From contig CAWFXW010000016.1 in NCBI GenBank assembly GCA_963819785.1, positions 372,001 to 436,000 of the forward strand: a stretch of 64,000 bases of DNA. The letters run 5' to 3'. Numbering within the stretch: position 1 is the first letter of the stretch; every line of letters starts with the position of its first letter. The notes below the pieces were generated by a model that was given only the letters and a program-made list of their open reading frames with translations, did no database searches and had not been told where the DNA came from. The translations under genes were made by a program, and so were the position numbers. This stretch comes from Palsa-504 sp963819785 (GTDB lineage Bacteria > Actinomycetota > Actinomycetes > Streptosporangiales > Streptosporangiaceae). Below are positions 8,124 to 16,075 of this stretch, one piece after another.

Positions 8124-8780
8124 CCGGTCGCCGAGGTGACGTCGACCTCGTTGCCCTCGGCGTCGGCGAGCGTCCACCAGGTCGGCGACGCGTCGCGGAC
8201 CATCCGGCCGCCGGCCGCGAGGGCCGCGGCGACGCGGGCCTCAGCCAGCTCCGGTGGCACCCAGACGTCGACGTGGAAACGGTTGCGCTGCGGGCGGGGA
8301 GCGTCCATGTCCTGGAACCAGATCGACGGGCCGCGCCAGCGCGGGTCGAACGAGGTCCTCGTCCGGGTTGTCGGCGCGTCGCTCGTAGCCGAGCACGGCT
8401 GCCCAGAACGGCATCACGTCCGCGCTGGCCAGAGCGTCGATGGTCACCTGGACGGTCTGGATCAGCGTCGGGTCGGCGGCGAGCCCCTGCTCGCGGGCCA
8501 GGTCCGAGATCAGCACGGCCAGCTCGACGTCGCCGGCGGTCATGCCCATGTAGTCGGGCGTGGCGGTGAGCAGGCGGATGGTGACGGTGTCGTGCTGCAG
8601 GTCGACGTCCGGATGGTGCGGCCCGGCGTCGCCGATGGCGGTGGCGATGGCCTGGACGAGCCGGGCGCCGGCGGCGAACGAACCGGTGCGGAAGACCGCG
8701 GTGGCGCCGTCGCCGACGACCCGCCAGTCGCGGGTGCGGTCGTCGGCGTGGAAGGCGCGCATGGTGCGGAGTTCGGTCAT
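8114..8780 (-). pseudogene. 4a-hydroxytetrahydrobiopterin dehydratase/VOC protein, frameshifted
   Basis: Read from ATG 8780 (GGGAG upstream), residues 1-95 are a pterin-4a-carbinolamine dehydratase-like domain (AFRTGSF-type start, HHPDVDLQHDTVTIRL with the catalytic HHP). Then comes a glyoxalase/VOC domain. At about 8349 an extra base breaks the frame: one frame ends its sense at NPDEDLV, the other resumes with FDPRWRGPSIWFQDMD and runs to the stop at 8114. Removing one base restores a normal fusion protein of about 221 residues. It is either a recent pseudogene or a sequence error. Confidence 0.75.
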
Positions 8781-8800
8781 GGCCACTCCCGGTGCTGCCG
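8532..8800. repeat. 269-bp direct repeat, copy 1
   Basis: This segment (the 5' half of the dehydratase/VOC gene and its leader) is repeated in the same orientation at 10413-10681, with roughly nine of ten bases identical by eye. The two copies bracket 1.6 kb holding two toxin-antitoxin operons and a ychF relic. Confidence 0.85.
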
Positions 8801-8905
8801 TCGACGGATGCGCGGATGAGGCCGAGATGCCCGGACTCGCCGTTTCAGCGCCGCTCCAGGCCTGTTTCAGCCCCGCGTGCCACGCTACGCCAGGGCTTCG
8901 GCAAC

Positions 8906-9373
8906 TCACCGAGATGCCGGGCGGACACGAGCCACCCCGGGAGTGGCGCCGATGCCGCTCGGCCGCGTGACCGTTCCGGTTACGTTACCGGGCCGGGCCG
9001 CTGGACGAGTGGCCTGCCGCAGGACCGCAGCTATCTCGTCAGCGGAGTCGAGTTCTCCGGCGGCAACAGCCATCACGAGGTCGTAGGCGGCGTCGTTGGT
9101 CAAGGTCAGGCGGCGGCCGTTGAGCCCGTAGAAGGCAATGACAGACGCCAGAGCGAGTCGCTTGTTGCCGTCGATGAGGGCATGGTTCCTGGCCACCGAA
9201 TGAAGCAGTGCCGCGGCCTTGGCATCGAGATCGGGATAGGCATCCTTGCCGAACACGGTGGCTTGAGGCCGCGCCACCGCCGCCTCGAGCAGGCCGTAGT
9301 CACGCACCGCGTAGTCATGGCCAAGGGTCCGCCCGGCCACGTAGAGCAACTCCGCGAGCGTCAGGTAGATCAC
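8906..9373 (-). CDS. doc: Doc/Fic-family toxin
   Basis: 155 residues. The Fic motif HALIDGNKR (about residues 64-72) corresponds to the Doc form H-x-F-x-(D/A)-G-N-K-R; Doc proteins phosphorylate EF-Tu and stop translation. The C-terminal 30 residues (after about 125) are Pro/Arg rich and longer than usual, which may mean the original stop was lost. Its start overlaps the antitoxin stop by 4 nt. Acts with the RHH antitoxin just upstream; the usual partner of Doc is Phd, so the RHH pairing is a variant. Confidence 0.88.
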   Translation of the reverse strand: MIYLTLAELLYVAGRTLGHDYAVRDYGLLEAAVARPQATVFGKDAYPDLDAKAAALLHSVARNHALIDGNKRLALASVIAFYGLNGRRLTLTNDAAYDLVMAVAAGELDSADEIAAVLRQATRPAARPGNVTGTVTRPSGIGATPGVARVRPASR

Positions 9374-9573
9374 TGCCCGAGCCGCTCCAGCGCCTCGGCA
9401 TACCTGGGCAGTTCTTCGTCGAGCACCTGGCTCAGCAACTCGGACCGGCTGTGGTTCTCGATGTACTCCCTGATGGCCTGCCGGGCCACCTCTTGCATGG
9501 AGCGCTGCTCAAGCTCCGAGCGCCGCCGCAGGGCCTCGGACTCGTCATCGGCAAGCCTCAGCGTCATGGCCAT
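9370..9573 (-). CDS. ribbon-helix-helix antitoxin of the Doc toxin
   Basis: 67 residues. The N-terminus MTLRLADDESEALRR forms the beta strand and first helix of a CopG/Arc-type DNA-binding fold; MQEVARQAIREYIENH is the second helix. The acidic C-terminus (about 48-67) is suited to cover the toxin. It should bind Doc and repress its own operon at the perfect inverted repeat 8 bp upstream of its start. ATG at 9573, with a second in-frame ATG two codons on. Confidence 0.85.
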   Translation of the reverse strand: MAMTLRLADDESEALRRRSELEQRSMQEVARQAIREYIENHSRSELLSQVLDEELPRYAEALERLGQ

Positions 9574-9580
9574 GAAATAA

Positions 9581-9600
9581 TGGTATCACCGTTGATACCA
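9581..9600 (-). promoter_or_regulatory. autoregulatory operator of the RHH-doc operon
   Basis: TGGTATCACCGTTGATACCA: perfect 8-bp arms around CCGT, ending 8 bp from the antitoxin start. Position and symmetry fit RHH antitoxin binding. Its core GTATCA-N4-TGATAC is repeated exactly in front of the unrelated hicAB operon at 25849-25872. Confidence 0.7.
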
Positions 9601-9647
9601 GTGCTGGTCAGCCTCTGACTGACCATCCGGCACGGGTTTCCCTGGGG

Positions 9648-9713
9648 TCATACGTTGAACCTGAACTCCACGATGTGGCCGTTGAGCATCGGCGGGCCCT
9701 TGCCCTCAACTGT
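9648..9713 (-). pseudogene. relic of a ychF 3' end
   Basis: On the minus strand this reads TVEGKGPPMLNGHIVEFRFN-V and a stop. That is close to the end of YchF proteins (EGKDY...DGDVVEFRFNV), and to the end of the intact ychF 1 kb away (IEGKDYIMRDGDVVEFRF). The intact gene lacks the usual NV ending and runs on for ten more residues. The relic is isolated between two toxin-antitoxin operons. Confidence 0.65.
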
Positions 9714-9733
9714 GGGATAACCGGTTGTTAGCT

Positions 9734-9970
9734 TCAGGCGGTTCGCGCCAGCATTCGGTGCTCGGTTACCGAACCAGGCGCGTCTTCCAGTTCGACGTGC
9801 TTCACATCTCCTGGTTCGGACAGATAAAGGCTGATCGCCTCGCTCAGGGCCTCGCGAAGTTCCTCCATGTCGCTACCGGCCGCGAAGCAGCCAGGCAGTT
9901 CGAGGACCTCGGCCCAGAGCTCTTGGCCGGGTTCGTGGTGGACGCGTACGGTGTACACCTGTTCGGCCAT
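9734..9970 (-). CDS. hicB: HicB-family antitoxin
   Basis: 78 residues. Contains the degraded RNase H-like fold of HicB: YTVRVHHEPGQELWAEVLEL, then PGCFAAGSDMEELREALSEAISLYL. No C-terminal DNA-binding domain is present, so this is the short HicB form. ATG 9970 overlaps the hicA stop by 1 nt plus start (ATGA), giving toxin-first order with translational coupling, as in most hicAB operons. Confidence 0.85.
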   Translation of the reverse strand: MAEQVYTVRVHHEPGQELWAEVLELPGCFAAGSDMEELREALSEAISLYLSEPGDVKHVELEDAPGSVTEHRMLARTA

Positions 9971-10185
9971 CACTCGTCGTCTCCCTTGAGTCCAGCCTGC
10001 CGCATGATCGCCATCGTCAGCCCGATCGGATAGCCGCCACCGCCCTTGTCGTGCGGCAGCGTGATCGGCCTGTGTCCGGGCTTGGTCATCTTCACAACGT
10101 GCTTGCCGCCTGCGGTCTCGGTCCAGCCGTTGGCTTCGAGCAGCCGCTTCATCGACCTCTGGTTGTGCCGGGCTGGCTTCGTCAC
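9970..10185 (-). CDS. hicA: HicA-family mRNA interferase toxin
   Basis: 71 residues from GTG 10185 (an ATG at 10152 would give 60). Typical double-stranded RNA-binding-like fold: RLLEANGWTETAGGKHVVKM followed by PGHRPITLPHDKG, with the catalytic His in GGKH. HicA toxins bind and cut mRNA. First gene of the operon with hicB. The 227 bp upstream of it (10186-10412) contain no gene I recognise; they separate hicA from the broken dehydratase copy. Confidence 0.85.
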   Translation of the reverse strand: MTKPARHNQRSMKRLLEANGWTETAGGKHVVKMTKPGHRPITLPHDKGGGGYPIGLTMAIMRQAGLKGDDE

Positions 10186-10412
10186 TGGTCGATCCTGCCT
10201 TCCAGTGTATGTAGCGGCAGATGGCTACGGCGAGATGCGGCTGGTCGCTACGCTCAGCGCCACCTGTGACATTCAGCATCGCCAAACACCCTGCGAGGCA
10301 GCCGCTCATGTGCTCCAAGCCGATGACATTCGGCCAGGAACCTGGATGCGCGCTGAACATTGAAGCGGAACTCGGCTTGCTGACGGTGGGCACGTTTCCA
10401 GCCGAGTTGACA

Positions 10413-10665
10413 GCCGGCGGTCATGCCCATGTAGTCGGGCGTGCCGGTGAGCAGCCGGACGGTGACGGTGTCGTGCTGCAGGTCGACGTCCGGATGATGC
10501 GGACCGGCGTCGCCGACGGCCGCAGCGATCGCCTGGACGAGCCGGGCGCCGGCGGCGAACGAGCCCGCGCAGAAGATCGCGGCGACGCCGACGCCGACGA
10601 CCCGCCAGTCACGGGGTGCGGTCGTCGGCGTGGAAGGCGCGCATGGTGAGGGGTTCAGTCACGGT
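10413..10665 (-). pseudogene. truncated second copy of the pterin dehydratase gene (direct repeat, copy 2)
   Basis: Matches the 5' half of the gene at 8114-8780 almost base for base. It stops abruptly at 10413, has an extra G near 10615 that breaks the frame, and has GTG in place of the ATG. The VOC half is missing and hicA follows. It lies 50-70 bp downstream of intact ychF, so this was probably the original position of the dehydratase gene relative to ychF. Confidence 0.8.
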
Positions 10666-10732
10666 CACTCCCGGTGCTACCGCAGGCGTGGGCGCTTGAC
10701 GCCAACACCGCCATCTGCAGCGCCGACATCAC

Positions 10733-11863
10733 TCAGTGCGCGGCCTTGCCGCCTGATGTTGTTTGAAAGCGGAATTCCACGACGTCGCCGTCGCGCATGA
10801 TGTAGTCCTTGCCTTCGATGCGGGCCTTGCCCGCGGCGCGGGCGGCGGTCACCGATCCCGCAGCGATCAGGTCGTCGTAGGAGACCACCTCGGCCTTGAT
10901 GAAGCCGCGCTGGAAGTCGCTGTGGATGGCGCCGGCCGCCTGGGGCGCCGTCGCGCCGGCCTTGATCGTCCAGGCCCGGGCCTCCTTGGGGCCCGCGGTG
11001 AGGAAGGTCTGCAGGCCGAGCGCGCGGAACCCGGCCTGGGCCAGCTGGGTCAGGCCGGGTTCGCCAAGGCCGGCCTCGGCCAGCAGCTCGGCGGCCTCCT
11101 CCTCGGGCAGCTCGGTCAGGTCGGCTTCGGTCTTGGCGTCCAGGAAGACCGACTCGGCGGGGCCAGATCCAGCCAACACTGTGAGGGCGGACAGACGCTG
11201 GCGCAGGCCGGTGTCGCCGAGTTCGCCCACGTCGCAGTTGAACACGTACACGAACGGCTTGGCCGTGAGCAGCTGCAACTCGCGCAGCGCGGCCAGATCG
11301 ATACCCGCGGCCGCGGCACCCGCCCACAGGGTGACCCCGGTGAACAGGAGCTTCTCGGCGGCCTCCGCGGTCTGGGCCACCCGCGCCCGCTCGGCGTCCT
11401 TGGCGAACTTGGTCTCCTTGGCCAGCCGGGGCCGCGCCTTCTCCAGCGTCTGCAGGTCGGCCAGGATCAGCTCGTCGACCACGGTCTCCAGGTCGCGCTC
11501 GGGCGAGATGTCACCGTCCACATGGGCGACGTCGGGATCGGCGAACACCCGCACCACCTGGCAGATCGCGTCGGTCTCACGGATATGGCCCAGGAACTGG
11601 TTGCCCAGCCCCTGGCCTTCCGAGGCGCCGCGGACCAGGCCGGCGATGTCGGTGAACCGCACGCTGGCGGGCACGATCCGCGCGGAGTCGTACAGCTTGG
11701 CCAGCTCGGCCAGGCGCGGGTCGGGGACGCCGACCACGCCGACGTTCGGCTCGATGGTGGCGAACGCATAGCTGGACGCCAGCGCGCCCGCCCGGGTCAG
11801 CGCGTTGAACAGGGTCGACTTTCCGACGTTGGGCAGGCCGACGATGCCGATAGACAAGCTCAC
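10733..11863 (-). CDS. ychF: ribosome-binding ATPase YchF
   Basis: 376 residues. Has GLPNVGKSTLFNALTRAG (P-loop), FTDIAGLVRGASEGQGLGNQ (switch II region), and the NxxE-type specificity motif that makes YchF prefer ATP; here NCDVGE (about residue 205). A coiled-coil arm precedes the C-terminal TGS domain (GFIKAEVVSYDDL, IEGKDYIMRDGD). It is about 13 residues longer than usual because the ending FRFNV* is replaced by FRFQTTSGGKAAH*. This fits a recombination event at its 3' end. Confidence 0.95.
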   Translation of the reverse strand: MSLSIGIVGLPNVGKSTLFNALTRAGALASSYAFATIEPNVGVVGVPDPRLAELAKLYDSARIVPASVRFTDIAGLVRGASEGQGLGNQFLGHIRETDAICQVVRVFADPDVAHVDGDISPERDLETVVDELILADLQTLEKARPRLAKETKFAKDAERARVAQTAEAAEKLLFTGVTLWAGAAAAGIDLAALRELQLLTAKPFVYVFNCDVGELGDTGLRQRLSALTVLAGSGPAESVFLDAKTEADLTELPEEEAAELLAEAGLGEPGLTQLAQAGFRALGLQTFLTAGPKEARAWTIKAGATAPQAAGAIHSDFQRGFIKAEVVSYDDLIAAGSVTAARAAGKARIEGKDYIMRDGDVVEFRFQTTSGGKAAH

Positions 11864-11915
11864 CCCGGCGAGTCTAGTGCCGCCGCGGACAACGCCGATC
11901 GCGTCGGTGCCGATC

Positions 11916-11982
11916 GCGTCAGGGGCCTGTCGCGTCAGGGGCCTGCTCGCGTCAGGGGCCTGCTCGTGTCAGGGGCCTGCTC
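11916..11982. repeat. four tandem 17-bp units
   Basis: GCGTCAGGGGCCTG(C)TC is repeated at 11916 (16 bp), 11932, 11949 and 11966 (17 bp each), followed by a partial unit reaching the stop codon of the minus-strand gene at 11986. Each unit has the small palindrome AGGGGCCT-like core. It fills most of the gap between ychF (start) and that gene (stop), and could act as a terminator array. Confidence 0.8.
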
Positions 11983-11985
11983 GCG

Positions 11986-12855
11986 TCAGCTGTAGGCGTA
12001 CAGGTCGGCGAACACCACTTCGGAGGTGCCTCCCGCAGTGGTCACGGTGACGTCCACCGTGCCGCTGCCCGGCGGGGTGGTCGCGGTGATCCGCGTGTCC
12101 GAGTCGGAGACGATCGCGGCGGCCGCGCCGCCGAAGCTGACCCTGGTCGCGTGGGCCAGGCCGGTGCCGGTGATGGTCACCGTGGTCCCGCCCGCCGCCG
12201 GGCCGGCGCTCGGGGACACCGCGGTGACGGTCAGCGTGGACCGCGGCGTCACATCCCTCATCCACCAGCTGCTGAGGGCGTCGAACGTCGAGTCCGGGCC
12301 ACCCTGGGCGACGATGAAGGCGTTCTCGGTCGGGTACGTCCACGCGTACGCGGGCCCGGCCTGGGCGGTTCCCGCGCCGGCGTACTGGCACTCCAGCACC
12401 TGACCGACCCGGGTGGGGAAGGAACTGCTGGTCCACGGGGTCGTCCCGAGACCGCTCTTGTCCGGCGGGCAGGTCGCTCCCCCGCCGGCGCCGACAAAAC
12501 CCCACCAGGTGTTGAAGGCGGCCCAGGCCGCCAGGTACCCGGCGAACGTGTTCAGCTGGTAGGCGGTGACGACGCCGCCCGGCAGGCCGGGGTCATTGCA
12601 GGTCAGGCCCTGGGTCAGGCCGGGTGCGGCAAACGGCGGCGGATGCGCCGAGCACTGCGTCGCGGGGTCGGTCACATCGTGCGGCAGCAGCTGGGTGAGG
12701 GTGGCCAGCGGCGCCTGGGCCGCGGTGCCCGCGGCGGCGGCCACCTGGGCCGGCTGGTTCAGCCACGCGACCAGCGTGGCGAACGAGGAGCCCGGGCCGC
12801 CCTCGGCGACGACGAAGATGAAGTCCAGCGGGTACGAGAACGCGAACGCGGGCAC
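11986..12855 (-). CDS. outer repeat domain and IPT/TIG domain, 3' part of the frameshifted ATPase gene
   Basis: Reads as the end of a secreted region, not a free gene. It begins inside a domain (FAFSYPLDFIFVVAEGGPG), then a full second copy of a Trp/Cys-rich domain (LLPHDV, GLTQGLTCNDPGLPGG, AFNTWWGF, CPP, VLECQYAG, ALSSWW). It finishes with an 80-residue IPT/TIG immunoglobulin-like domain (AVSPSAGPAAGGTTVTITG). No start signals or signal peptide are present. The first copy of the domain is encoded just upstream in another frame, so a frameshift near 12872-12890 most likely splits one gene. Confidence 0.6.
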   Translation of the reverse strand: MPAFAFSYPLDFIFVVAEGGPGSSFATLVAWLNQPAQVAAAAGTAAQAPLATLTQLLPHDVTDPATQCSAHPPPFAAPGLTQGLTCNDPGLPGGVVTAYQLNTFAGYLAAWAAFNTWWGFVGAGGGATCPPDKSGLGTTPWTSSSFPTRVGQVLECQYAGAGTAQAGPAYAWTYPTENAFIVAQGGPDSTFDALSSWWMRDVTPRSTLTVTAVSPSAGPAAGGTTVTITGTGLAHATRVSFGGAAAAIVSDSDTRITATTPPGSGTVDVTVTTAGGTSEVVFADLYAYS

Positions 12856-14509
12856 GGTGCCGCTGTCCCCCGGGCCGCAGCGGCCCGCACTCGATCGCCT
12901 GGCTGTCGTCCGGGGGAAGGAAGCTGTTGCTCGAGCTGACCTCGATCCCCCGGGCCGTCCCGCTGGGCGGGCAGACCTTGCCCGCGCCGGTCGCCGGGAA
13001 CCCCCACCATGTGTTGAAGTTCCGCCAGCCGGCCTGGAAGTCCGCGGGGTTGTCCGACTGGAAGGCGTACACGGTCCCGCCCGCCAGCCCCGGATCGGCG
13101 CACTGCAGCGCCTGGACCATGCCGGGCATGACCCACTGGCCCGGCGGCGCCGTGACCTGGCACTCCTGCTCGTTCAGGCGAAGATCGCCGGGCAGCAGGT
13201 TCAGCAGTTGCGGGGTGGGGCCGCGGCCCGGCGCGGGGAAGGGGAAAATCCGGGCGACGCCGGCCGCGGTCAGATAGCCGGCCACGAGCAGGGCGGCGGC
13301 CGCGATGGCCAGGTAGCCGACGCGGCGGGTCACCCGCCCGGGCCGGGGCCACTGCTCCACGGTCCGCGGCAGTTCCTCCTTCACCCAGTCCAGGCGGCGG
13401 TGCTTGTCCAGCCACCGGCGCTGCAGGTCCACGGTGAACGCGCAGGCCCGGCTCCCCGTGACGATCTCGCGGGCGGTCAGGCTGCGCAGGGCCGAGGCGA
13501 GTTCGGCCGCGGGCGGTGACACGCCGGCCTCGCGCCACGCGTGCTGCACCCGGCGGAACGTCACCGGCTTGTTCCGGCCGGGCATGGCGGATGCCATCCC
13601 GGCCATCAGGACCTGCTCCTCAGGTAGCGAGTCCTCCCAGACGTAGGTGAGGTTGGCCGAGCCCAGTTCGATCGCCTCGGCCAGGACCGCGTTGACGTCC
13701 GCCGCGTCCATTACCGGCTTGGGGGCGCCCGCCCAGCGGTCGAACAGGCAGTGGCAGATCAGCTGGGTGTAGTACGGATGGCCGGAGGTGATGGCCAGGA
13801 TCTTCTGCACCGCGGCCGGCGCGACCTGGTAGTAACCGGCCACCGGCTGGGTGATGAGCTCGCGCGCGGCGCCCGGCTCGAGGAACGAGATCCGGTGGTA
13901 GAGCGCCACGCTGAACAGGTAGGCGTAATCCTTGCGCAGCTCTTCCAGGCCGCTGCCCAGGGAGAAGATGAAGCTCAGCCGGGGATGGTGCTGCATGAGA
14001 TGCCGCAGGTACTCGAAGATGCCGTGGTCGAGCCGCCCCGCCTTGACCTCCTCGTCGAGCCGGACCACCTCGTCCAGCATCAGCACCAGGCGGTCCTCAC
14101 CCAGGGCGTCCCATACGGCATCCAGGAAGGCGGCCTCGAAGACGGACTGGGGATCGGCCAGGAAGACCGCCCGGTCCGGCACCTCCACGGCCAGCCGGTG
14201 GTCTCGCCGCAGCCCCCGGCTGATCGCGCTGGCCATGCCCAGCAGCAGGTTGCCGGTGCTGGCCAGGTTGAGACCGTGCAGGTCGATGAATACGCACCGG
14301 TACCTGGGGTCCAGGTTCCGGTGCAGCTGGTACAGCACCGAGGTCTTGCCGGTCCGGCGCTGCCCGTAGAGCACCACCGGCGTGTCGCGGTGCTGGCCGA
14401 TCAGGTTGCGCTTGACGAAGGAGAAGACGTCCTGCCGGCCGAAGAACATCTCGGTGCCGGTGACCGGGCTCCCCGCGATGTAGGGATTGACCGGCTGATT
14501 GCTGTTCAC
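12593..14509 (-). CDS. membrane-anchored P-loop ATPase with outer repeat domain (frameshifted at 3' end)
   Basis: GTG start 14509, 11 nt after the upstream ATPase gene. Residues 20-390 are an AAA-like/STAND-type ATPase: Walker A GQRRTGKTSVLY (about 46-58), Walker B LVLMLDEVVRL (about 138-148), then a helical region and a winged-helix-like part. A transmembrane helix follows (about 396-417), then an outer domain with four spaced Cys and the NTWWGFP motif. After about residue 543 (12890) the frame turns to Arg-rich nonsense and stops at 12593, while the expected sequence continues in another frame to 11986. The outer domain resembles those on some actinobacterial Ser/Thr kinases. Confidence 0.72.
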   Translation of the reverse strand: MNSNQPVNPYIAGSPVTGTEMFFGRQDVFSFVKRNLIGQHRDTPVVLYGQRRTGKTSVLYQLHRNLDPRYRCVFIDLHGLNLASTGNLLLGMASAISRGLRRDHRLAVEVPDRAVFLADPQSVFEAAFLDAVWDALGEDRLVLMLDEVVRLDEEVKAGRLDHGIFEYLRHLMQHHPRLSFIFSLGSGLEELRKDYAYLFSVALYHRISFLEPGAARELITQPVAGYYQVAPAAVQKILAITSGHPYYTQLICHCLFDRWAGAPKPVMDAADVNAVLAEAIELGSANLTYVWEDSLPEEQVLMAGMASAMPGRNKPVTFRRVQHAWREAGVSPPAAELASALRSLTAREIVTGSRACAFTVDLQRRWLDKHRRLDWVKEELPRTVEQWPRPGRVTRRVGYLAIAAAALLVAGYLTAAGVARIFPFPAPGRGPTPQLLNLLPGDLRLNEQECQVTAPPGQWVMPGMVQALQCADPGLAGGTVYAFQSDNPADFQAGWRNFNTWWGFPATGAGKVCPPSGTARGIEVSSSNSFLPPDDSQAIECGPLRPGGQRHRARVRVLVPAGLHLRRRRGRPGLLVRHAGRVAEPAGPGGRRRGHRGPGAAGHPHPAAAARCDRPRDAVLGASAAVCRTRPDPGPDLQ

Positions 14510-14520
14510 CCCGGCCTCGC

Positions 14521-15849
14521 TCAGCTCGCCAGGCCGAGCACGGTCTTCAGCAGGCCGGCCATGGCGATGACGGTCTGCGGGTCGCTGGCCCAGGTGATGA
14601 TGAGCTGGCGGTAGCGGGTGCCGATCCTCGGCAGGATGTCCCGCAGCGGGCCGCCCTGCTTGCCGGCGATCTGCTCCACCGATCCGGGGTTGTCCGCCAG
14701 CCAGGCGTGGTAGGTCTTCTCCTCGCTGAGCTCCGCGACGATCTGATCCAGGACCCAGGGGCCGAGCACCGAGCTGAACAGCCGGTAGCCGGACTCCCAG
14801 GACATCACCAGGCCGCGTTTGGCCAGATGCTCGACCCACGGCTCGCCACGGGAGAACACGCCCTGGAGCTCCTTGACCGAGAACCCGCGCACGGGCCTCG
14901 CGGTGCGCTCCAGCAGCGCCGCCGCGGTCAGCACGATCTTCTCGTAGTCCGCGGAGTTGTCCCAGTAATCCACGAGGTGCGGGACGGCTTCGACGCGGAA
15001 CTTCTCCGCCAGGAATGCGATCCGGCCGGCGTCGCCCAGGCCCTGCTGGTGCGAATCGTAAAGCGCGCAGCATGCGGCCTGCAGGAAATAAGGATGCAGC
15101 CCGGCCAGGTCACGCACGTGCCCCAGCTCGGCCTGGGAGAAAACGACCGGCGTCCCGCCGAGCGAGCGCGTCACCATGAGCTCGAAGTCGGCCGGGGAGA
15201 ACTGCCGGAGATTGATGTTCGCGAAGATATTGAAAAACGGCGAGGACTTGACGGCTTCGCTGTGGCACAGCTCGATCAGTTCCAGCCGGCTTGACGTGAT
15301 CAACGCGAGCTTGTGATGGATGATCAGGCTGCGCAGCCCGTAGTAGAAGTCGGGGCCGAAGTTCGCGTTCTCCGTGACGCGCTCGAACTCGTCAAGCAGG
15401 AACACCACGTGCAGGCCCCGGTCGTCGACCTCGGCGAACAGCTCGTCGAGATCGAAGGTGTCCAGCCGGTCCCGTTGCCCCAGGGCGGTCAGGATTTCGG
15501 CGATCCCTTGATCCGCGCATTGCCGTCGCAGCAGGACCAGGAGACGACGCCACAACTGCTCCGGGCCCATCGCCTCGTCCACCATCTGCAGGTCCACATA
15601 GACAAAGGCGTAACGGTCGATATCCAGGCCGGCCGCGGCCCGGACATCGCGATTGGCCAGGTAGTTCAGGAGTGAGGTTTTCCCGATCCGGCGGTCTCCC
15701 ACGACCGAACTCGACTCGAACTCCTCATTGCGGAGCCGGCCGAAGATCTGTTCCACCTCGCGGGCGCGGCCGAAAAACCGGCGCGGATCGGAGATGGGGT
15801 TCCCGTAGGTAAAAGGATTGCCAGCTATAGCCCAGGCCCAGGTCGTCAC
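14521..15849 (-). CDS. cytosolic P-loop ATPase, AAA-like/STAND type
   Basis: About 442 residues from GTG 15849. The N-terminal NPFTYGNPISDPRRFFGRA is a recognition segment shared in style with the partner protein (NPYIAGSPVTGTEMFFGRQ). Walker A GDRRIGKTSLLN (about 50-60) and Walker B LHVVFLLDEFERV (about 145-157) follow, then a helical sensor region and a winged-helix-like segment. No membrane helix or effector domain is seen. First gene of a two-ATPase operon. Function unknown: such pairs occur in signalling or conflict systems, which is inference here. Confidence 0.75.
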   Translation of the reverse strand: MTTWAWAIAGNPFTYGNPISDPRRFFGRAREVEQIFGRLRNEEFESSSVVGDRRIGKTSLLNYLANRDVRAAAGLDIDRYAFVYVDLQMVDEAMGPEQLWRRLLVLLRRQCADQGIAEILTALGQRDRLDTFDLDELFAEVDDRGLHVVFLLDEFERVTENANFGPDFYYGLRSLIIHHKLALITSSRLELIELCHSEAVKSSPFFNIFANINLRQFSPADFELMVTRSLGGTPVVFSQAELGHVRDLAGLHPYFLQAACCALYDSHQQGLGDAGRIAFLAEKFRVEAVPHLVDYWDNSADYEKIVLTAAALLERTARPVRGFSVKELQGVFSRGEPWVEHLAKRGLVMSWESGYRLFSSVLGPWVLDQIVAELSEEKTYHAWLADNPGSVEQIAGKQGGPLRDILPRIGTRYRQLIITWASDPQTVIAMAGLLKTVLGLAS

Positions 15850-16075
15850 TGACTTAGTTCGCGAATCGGACGATACTCGCGATCGGGCGGGCCGGCCAGA
15901 ACCGGACCAGAACCGATGCGGGCGTGGCGGCCAAGGGCTCCGGGCACCGGGTGGCGTGGCGCCGGCCGGGCGCGAGGGCGAGCGCCACGGCCCGTTCCGG
16001 ATAAATGAAAAGGGCCGGCCGGTCACCCGCGTGTCTACGGGAGTATTCGCCTACCTAGTGCGATCATCGCTGCAT

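Noticed and set aside
8532..10681. attL/attR sites of an integrated element
   Set aside because: The 269-bp repeats are parts of a dehydratase gene, there is no integrase or tRNA, and the ychF relic points to tandem duplication instead.
11916..11982. CRISPR array
   Set aside because: Units are adjacent without spacers and no cas genes are present; the same holds for the repeats at 6151, 17891 and 19550.
12000..12855. Independent secreted protein starting at ATG 12855
   Set aside because: The sequence starts inside a conserved domain whose first half is encoded just upstream in another frame, and there is no signal peptide or ribosome site.
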